This document shows, piece by piece, positions 59,301 through 64,000 of a stretch of DNA of 64,000 nucleotides. The notes beneath the pieces were generated by a model. That model did no database searches. It was not told where the DNA came from and worked only from the letters and a program-made list of their open reading frames with translations. Position 1 is the stretch's first letter; each line of letters starts with the position of its first letter. A program made the position numbers and the translations under genes. Source of the DNA: Iris pallida (taxonomy: Eukaryota; Streptophyta; Magnoliopsida; Asparagales; Iridaceae); the NCBI GenBank assembly GCA_029216955.1, contig JANAVB010002199.1, positions 20,155,822 through 20,219,821 of the forward strand, given 5' to 3'.

Positions 59301-62300
59301 ACTACATCTACTGCAAATTGCAAGCAGGCCCTCCCGACCAGCATCACCACAGATATCACAAACTTTTACCTGCAACATAAACAAAATCACTTTTATTGGA
59401 TGAAATTAGCCGGCAACATCAGGACTAGTGCCATTATAAATGTTTATTTGCGGATAATATTGTGTGAGTTGAAGACTATAGAAATGACAATTAGTAAGAC
59501 AAAAATGTGGAGAGAAGCTTTAGAGCATAAAGCTTGAGAAGTATATAAATAGGATGGAAACAAAGTGTATGGAACGGAATATCAGTACAACTAGAAAGGG
59601 AAATGTAGTTCCTAGAATCCTATTGATGGCCAAAAGAAACTCCAAAATAATTTTCCTTTGTTAGATAGGATCAATCATTCATCACAATTACATGATCGAG
59701 GAGGATCTAGTTAATAGGATTAAAGCAAGATAACACAAGAAAAGTGTTTTGGGTTATAGAAACCCTTGATTAAAATTCAAATACAGCTATAAGAGCAGCT
59801 CTTTATGGTTCAGAGTGTTGAACGATCAAGAACACCAAAAAGTGACCGTAGCTCAAATAAGAATCAAGACAAATAATAGGTAATATAATGAACCATAATA
59901 GAAGAAATGAATGTATATTCAAGAGTATATATGGTTTTCCAGTATAAGAATCATTTGAGATAGTAAGACGAGGGAAATTGTTAGAGATAGTTTGGACATT
60001 TGCAGTGTAAAATGCCAACTATAGGATCTTTAAATGAATAAGATGCTCAAGATTAGGGGTACACCATAATGTCATGGGTTGAGAACGTAAAAGGAAATAT
60101 GATAACGAATAACATTGGAGGTGTCTATTAATAAAGATGAATGGAAGAAAAGAAGTCATGCAGCTGCCTTAAATTTTGGAATAAAGGTTTCGTTAGCTGT
60201 TGTTGTCGTTGACATGGCAGAAAACATGGAAAAATGCTATTGATGTAGGATACTTTCAAAATTTCATGAAAAAAAAAATCTCTCTTCTCAAACATGGTCA
60301 ATCTCACAGCACCAGATTATGGCAACAAAATAGATACACCAGCTTGATTCAGAAACTCCAAAGAACACATACATAATCAAGCACAAGCCTATAACAAGTG
60401 TGTAGATGTGGTAATAGAGCAAACATGGACAGACCAGAACTCGATGCAAGTTTTCTGTCAAGTGACATGCCAAAACTGGCATTGTGACCAAGTTGTGCCC
60501 ATATTTTGTTGCGCCATCATGCCCGAGCAACATAATGTAATAAATAATAAAATCATTTTCATAACATGTAAAAACAACATTAGTTATCCATTGTGTTGCT
60601 CAATCGTGTTACTCAAGGTTCAAAATTGGTAACACCGACATGTTTTTGATGTTAATATTTCTACTTGAATGCTGTCCATACATCAATTTTATTCAATCTT
60701 CTATATCTCAGCATTTCGAGTCAAACCATTAGAACCTGAATCACTACCCAGCTCACAAGCCTGCTAGGACATGAACCATGCATGGGCCGCAAAGTGAGTC
60801 ACCACTTGCTATCCACTTGCCAAATTGGTTAACCCGGATATACACATGAGACTCGAGCACTCATATATAAGCCTACCAAATTCCCATCTTCTATTTGGTA
60901 TGAGACTATTTGGACTTCGGTCTCCCTCACTCAACGACTTGATGTCCTCACCGTATCCCATGCAAATGGCTCAGTCCCATCCAAGTGAAACATGAGTCCA
61001 CTAGGTAGCTCTAAAACCATTTGTCATGTGCGGCCCACAAGCCTGTCCAACACATGATACATACATGGGCCTCTATGTTGCACGAATACGGACATGGGTA
61101 TGGATATGAACACGATGAGGATATGGGATATGGATATTTTCAATAGATACAAAGGTACCTGTGTTGCACGAATACTGGCACGGCCACGATACATACACCA
61201 TTTTAGGTGCCCATGTAACATAGATGGGCCTCAATGTTCATCATACCACTTGGTTTTCTAGTTGCCAAAATGATTTTAACCCCAATGTACACATGGGACT
61301 CAAGCAATCATGCATAAGCCTAATGAATTCCCATTTTCTATTTAGTATGGAACAATTTGGGATTTCACAACCTGTTGCCACTTCTTGAAAGAACAACTTG
61401 ATGCATCTTTTGCTTGTGCACGTATTAACTAATTAATATGAGATTCTCACAGATATGGGATTTTTTTCAATTGTACGGTGTCTACGGGTGAGCATTCTGT
61501 TAATTCGGTTTAAACCAAACCGAATAACCCAAAACTGAATTGGACCGAAACCAAATAAGCAAAACCGAAATCGAACCGAATTGGCCTAAAACCGAATCAA
61601 ACCGAACCGAATTAAATCGGTTCGGTTTTCGGTTTATTCGGTTTATTCATTTTTTTGATTTTTTTTGCGTTTTTTTTTGTTAATATATGTAGTAACTAAA
61701 TATACCTAGACATATTTAGTATATACCTATATTATTTAGTATATACCTATATATTAATAGTAATACTTATATATATATATATAAGTATACACACACACAC
61801 ACATATATATAGTAATTAAATTTTCTTATTCGGTTTTCGGTTTTGGACCGAAACCGAAATCGAGTAAGAAATTTTAGTATTTTCAAAACCGAAACCGAAC
61901 CGAATTTTTTTTAAACCGAACCGAACCTCTTATTCGGTTTGGTTTTCGGTCCAAAACCGAATAATGCTCACCCCTAACGGTGTCCCCAAATATATTAATC
62001 ATATTTATTAATCTCGAGAAGCACCAATATAAAAAGTTTCTGAATACTAACTCATTTGATTCGTTGAAAGTTGATTTCTTACCAATACAATGATAATTTA
62101 TTCAAGAATAATACGATCATCTAATACTAAAGTATTCTAAAACTGTTACCATCTCTTACAAATTAGTTAGAAAATACTTATTATATGGTGCATTGATTGC
62201 TTTCCTATTTCATTCAGGTGTGGAATATGTAACTCTCAGTGGCCCAACAAACAAAAGACAACACCAAATCAATCACAAATGTCAGACATACAAGATTGGA

Positions 62301-63926
62301 AAAGAAGCATAAGCAAAATTTCTGAAGTACAATAAGTTTGAACAATCAGTATATCAATATATTGTCAATCTTTGCTGAACTAGATAAGTAAACAAAAGGA
62401 CAAAGAAGATACAGGAAAACTACTGATGTAGCAGGAGTGGGTTACAAGAAAATTCAGTGGAGCACAAAATGTTTGGCAATGGGGTTGCTTGAATCCATGA
62501 GCAGAGCTTCCTCGAATCCACGAACTCTGGATCTACCGGTGGAAGAGGGATTCTCTATATTTTCAATAATAGCTTGATTGATTGAACCGAAAACAAAAGG
62601 GGCCAATAGATAGGCTTACAAGCTATTGAATCCATCACGTAAAGAGAAATCTCTAGAATTTTAAAATAACTTGACTTGTTGATTGCTCAAACTAACACAA
62701 AAGGGGCTTTTAAATAGGCTTACTAGCTTTCTTCATAATTAAGAAATGGTATCTGAATATTTAGAGCAAATTACTTTTTTTTAAAGATTTAAGCAATCTA
62801 CTTAACTAAAATCCTGGATCCCCTCAAATCCACTGCCATACCCAAACTTTCGGATCCAAAAGTCCCGAGCAGATATACGGTCACTTGACAGGGAGAACTG
62901 GTCAGATTTGAGATGCATTAGAACACCATTCAAAAATGGATCACCGATTACGAACCTGCAAAATCCACCAGCCGGTCTACAAGTCGGTTGATCGGAGAAG
63001 TCCGGTCAGGCTCTGTTTAGCCATCAGATTTCGAGTTGTGGCCTTCTCTCCTCATCAAATACATAGATACGTTCATACAAAATCAAATAAACTGGCACTT
63101 CACTAACAGAAATACATGGTACATTAAATTGATCAAAGAACTCGCGAGTTTAAAATGCCCTTAAATTAATCTACCACGAGTTACCCATGCATCATTTAAC
63201 CACTACAACTATGGATTCCTTCAGAAAGCTTATATAATAAACGCATACAAAGAAACGAAAATGGTACTTCGTTAGCCCAAACTTACCAAAACAAGGCTGC
63301 AGAGAAAACTACTAAACAATTCATAATTTGATTTTTTTTAATTTATAAGATCAGTTTATTGAAGTTATTGGTGCATTATTTGGTCACTAGTTATGGCTTT
63401 TATTAGAAGGAAGAATCAACTAAACTTATAGAAAAAATTGAGTACATATCCAAATCAAGAACCATGAAGCATAATGGAAGCTCAATGTTTAAATGAAGCA
63501 GTAAGTAGTAACTTACATCTTATATTTTTTTTTTTAATTTATAAGATCAGTTTATTGAGAGTTATTGGTGCATTATTTGGTCACTAGTTATGGCTTTTAT
63601 TAGAAGGAAGAATCAACTAAACTTATAGAAAAAATTGAGAACATACATATCCAAATCAAGAACCATGAAGCATAATGGAAGCTCAATGTTTAAATGAAGC
63701 AGTAAGTAGTAACTTACATCTTCCAGTTCAGTCTCAGACTCAGAGTTACCACCACCCACCATAATTGACTGAGGTTGCTTCTGAGTTCCTTGTGTACTAG
63801 ACGTCAAAATTTTGAGCATTTCAGATTGCTTGCTTATGGCACTGGACCTCGCAAGCTTGTCAGATGAGATCTCATTATTTGTACCGTTTTCAGTTTCCAA
63901 GCATGGTTCAGCAATCTTCACAGTAG
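50388..63926 (-). CDS. AIPP2: AIPP2-like PHD-finger chromatin protein (3' ten exons)
   Basis: Minus-strand exons by GT/AG and frame: 63718-63926, 59284-59369, 58478-59175, 57978-58386, 57103-57883, 56766-56995, 56552-56675, 55899-56406, 51385-51505, 50388-51205; the 5' end is outside the window. Order of parts: Ser/Glu-rich region; PHD finger VKVCDICGDAGREGLLAIC... SDGAEHIYCMRKM... EGEWLCEEC (C4HC3); long Lys/Ser linker; zinc knuckle CLRCNETSHATQFC; a conserved domain IQVHLSSCASLKVHDVV... IALFLFAKDIE... LIEKMLKNDLAL... RWNRLFYLWGVF; tail ending HVNTSLLLF. Arabidopsis AIPP2/PAIPP2 read unmodified H3K4 and act with AIPP3 and CPL2 to silence genes. One-base frame breaks near 58155-58172, 58041-58085, 56799-56812, 56585-56597 and 56225-56300 interrupt otherwise conserved frames. 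Confidence 0.85.
50480..50510 (-). other. EAR-like LxLxL motif in the PHD protein tail
   Basis: The minus strand encodes DAALSLSLAVPASK, which contains LSLSL, the LxLxL EAR form used to recruit TOPLESS-type corepressors. Function here is inference; related proteins have similar Ser/Leu-rich segments near the C-terminus. Confidence 0.5.
50672..50712 (-). other. SUMO-interaction-like motif in the PHD protein tail
   Basis: The minus strand encodes ADEVVYIVSSDDEETPG: a hydrophobic core VVYIV followed by SSDDEE, the classical layout of a SUMO-interacting motif. Confidence 0.5.
51225..51405. repeat. Tandem duplication covering an exon end and 5' splice site
   Basis: Two copies of about 85 bp share GGAAGAT...TTCAGAATG, CTAATTC-CACTC/TTCAATA, GAAAGTA, GCTGAC/ACTCAC, CTTGTCTGCAA and CTGAA. 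The real donor is at 51384; the second copy near 51300 has a changed donor (GCTGACCC, complementary GGGTCAGC) and so may be inactive. Confidence 0.7.
52474..52740 (-). mobile_element. RTE-type LINE 3' fragment 1
   Basis: AACAACAAAGCC followed by TTTTGGGGGTTGGCTAATTGGATGC-like sequence is the complement of a LINE 3' end with a TTG-type tail. CAGCTATCTTAAGAGCCATG follows. Strongly truncated. Confidence 0.5.
52958..54180 (-). mobile_element. RTE-type LINE 3' fragment 2
   Basis: Starts (on plus) ACAACGACGACGACAAAGCC, GGGGTTGGCTATTTGAATCC, then at about 53430-53620 CATCTTATCATTCTCATTTC, TTTTATGGACACG, GATGCATAAAGCACGGTTGG and TTGTCCTATAGAATCATCC. These are typical words of plant RTE LINE reverse-transcriptase C-terminal regions. 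Frames are broken. Confidence 0.6.
54319..54382. mobile_element. 30 bp micro-insertion with 17 bp target duplication
   Basis: ACATATTGATGTACACC is exactly repeated at 54319-54335 and 54366-54382, enclosing 21 bp (GTGCGTTACGCCGGGCATCG C) plus A9. A 3' poly-A and long duplication are marks of LINE-driven retroposition of a very short 3' end. Confidence 0.82.
59440..60215 (+). mobile_element. Degraded RTE-type LINE 3' part
   Basis: A frame near 59466-59535 reads LKTIEMTISKTKMW, similar to the RTE reverse-transcriptase segment before its C-terminus. The 3' end at about 60190-60215 reads TTTCGTTAGCTGTTGTTGTCG, a TTG-type tail. No intact frame. Confidence 0.5.
61483..61976. mobile_element. hAT-type MITE, 494 bp
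   Basis: Ends TACGGGTGAGCAT and ATGCTCACCCCTA are inverted repeats, flanked by the exact 8 bp duplication ACGGTGTC (61475-61482 and 61977-61984). The interior is built from AACCGAA/TTCGGTT words. It lies in a PHD gene intron. Confidence 0.92.
62000..63300. other. Intron sequence without features
   Basis: Part of the 4.3 kb intron with no element or ORF that I can support. Confidence 0.5.
63340..63725. repeat. 196 bp tandem duplication including a 5' splice site
   Basis: AATTTATAAGATCAGTTTAT starts at 63340 and again at 63536. Both copies continue through GGAAGAATCAACTAAACTTA to AAGTAGTAACTTACATCTT. In the right copy this is the functional donor of exon 63718-63926. The left copy keeps the same donor word without the exon. 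Confidence 0.93.
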
Positions 63927-64000
63927 CTGAAAAAAAAACTTGAAGAGTGAATAGATGTAATCTTCACTGTTCAAACATAATCATGTTTCTCTTCATCAAC

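Larger units (their letters stand above)
59370..63717 (-). other. 4.3 kb intron of the PHD gene
   Basis: Between exon 63718-63926 (ending ELED) and exon 59284-59369 (starting VKVCDICGD), joined at phase 0. It holds a sense RTE LINE remnant, a hAT MITE, short TA/CA tracts (61760-61810), degenerate repeats of GCACGAATAC-type words around 61080-61200, and a 196 bp tandem duplication at its 5' end. No other exon recognised. Confidence 0.65.

Overview
This window is nuclear DNA from a flowering plant, most likely a eudicot. The evidence is split genes with GT/AG introns, an AIPP2-type PHD gene, a PYR/PYL abscisic-acid receptor, a CLE-type peptide gene, and a typical plant transposon load (gypsy LTR elements, CACTA, hAT and Mutator-like MITEs, tRNA-derived SINEs, RTE LINE remnants, long (TA)n tracts). 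I cannot name the species.

Positions 1-37735 are a nested transposon block. A gypsy element on the minus strand has a gag-only interior (3543-5875). Its right LTR (5876-6178 plus 22039-25693) is split by a roughly 15.9 kb CACTA element (6179-22038). The CACTA element carries a decayed TNP2 transposase, a second Transposase_24-type gene, a subterminal repeat array and, unexpectedly, a host-like proline-rich secreted-protein gene (8480-8898). To the right, an old LTR in plus orientation (25694-26512 and 29496-29831) is interrupted by a 2.98 kb solo LTR (26513-29490, TSD CGTTC). Next comes a structurally complete 7.37 kb non-coding LTR element (30361-37730, TSD TACCC, tRNA-iMet primer site).

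Positions 37736-49400 are an intergenic zone with many small elements that keep clear target duplications: two tRNA-SINEs, three hAT MITEs, one 714 bp Mutator-like G/C-rich inverted-repeat element and several hairpin MITEs. It holds two small genes. One is a PYL4/5/6-type ABA receptor (44282-44924). The other is a secreted CLE/IDA-type signalling peptide precursor (48070-48341). Each has a single frame break.

Positions 50388-64000 hold the 3' ten exons of a long minus-strand gene for an AIPP2-like PHD-finger protein, part of the BAH-PHD-CPL2 type of chromatin silencing module. Its 5' end lies beyond the window. It is convergent with the peptide gene.

One pattern crosses the window. Every host gene is well conserved but broken by isolated one-base indels, at least eight in about 5 kb of coding sequence, and the breaks do not fall at stop substitutions. 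That looks more like an uncorrected long-read assembly than independent gene death, although the transposase genes show real decay. I found no CRISPR array, prokaryotic operon or clearly new enzymatic system. The most unusual items are the host gene inside the CACTA element, the W-box-like array inside an LTR, duplicated 5' splice sites in the PHD gene, and a SUMO-interaction-like plus EAR-like tail on the PHD protein.
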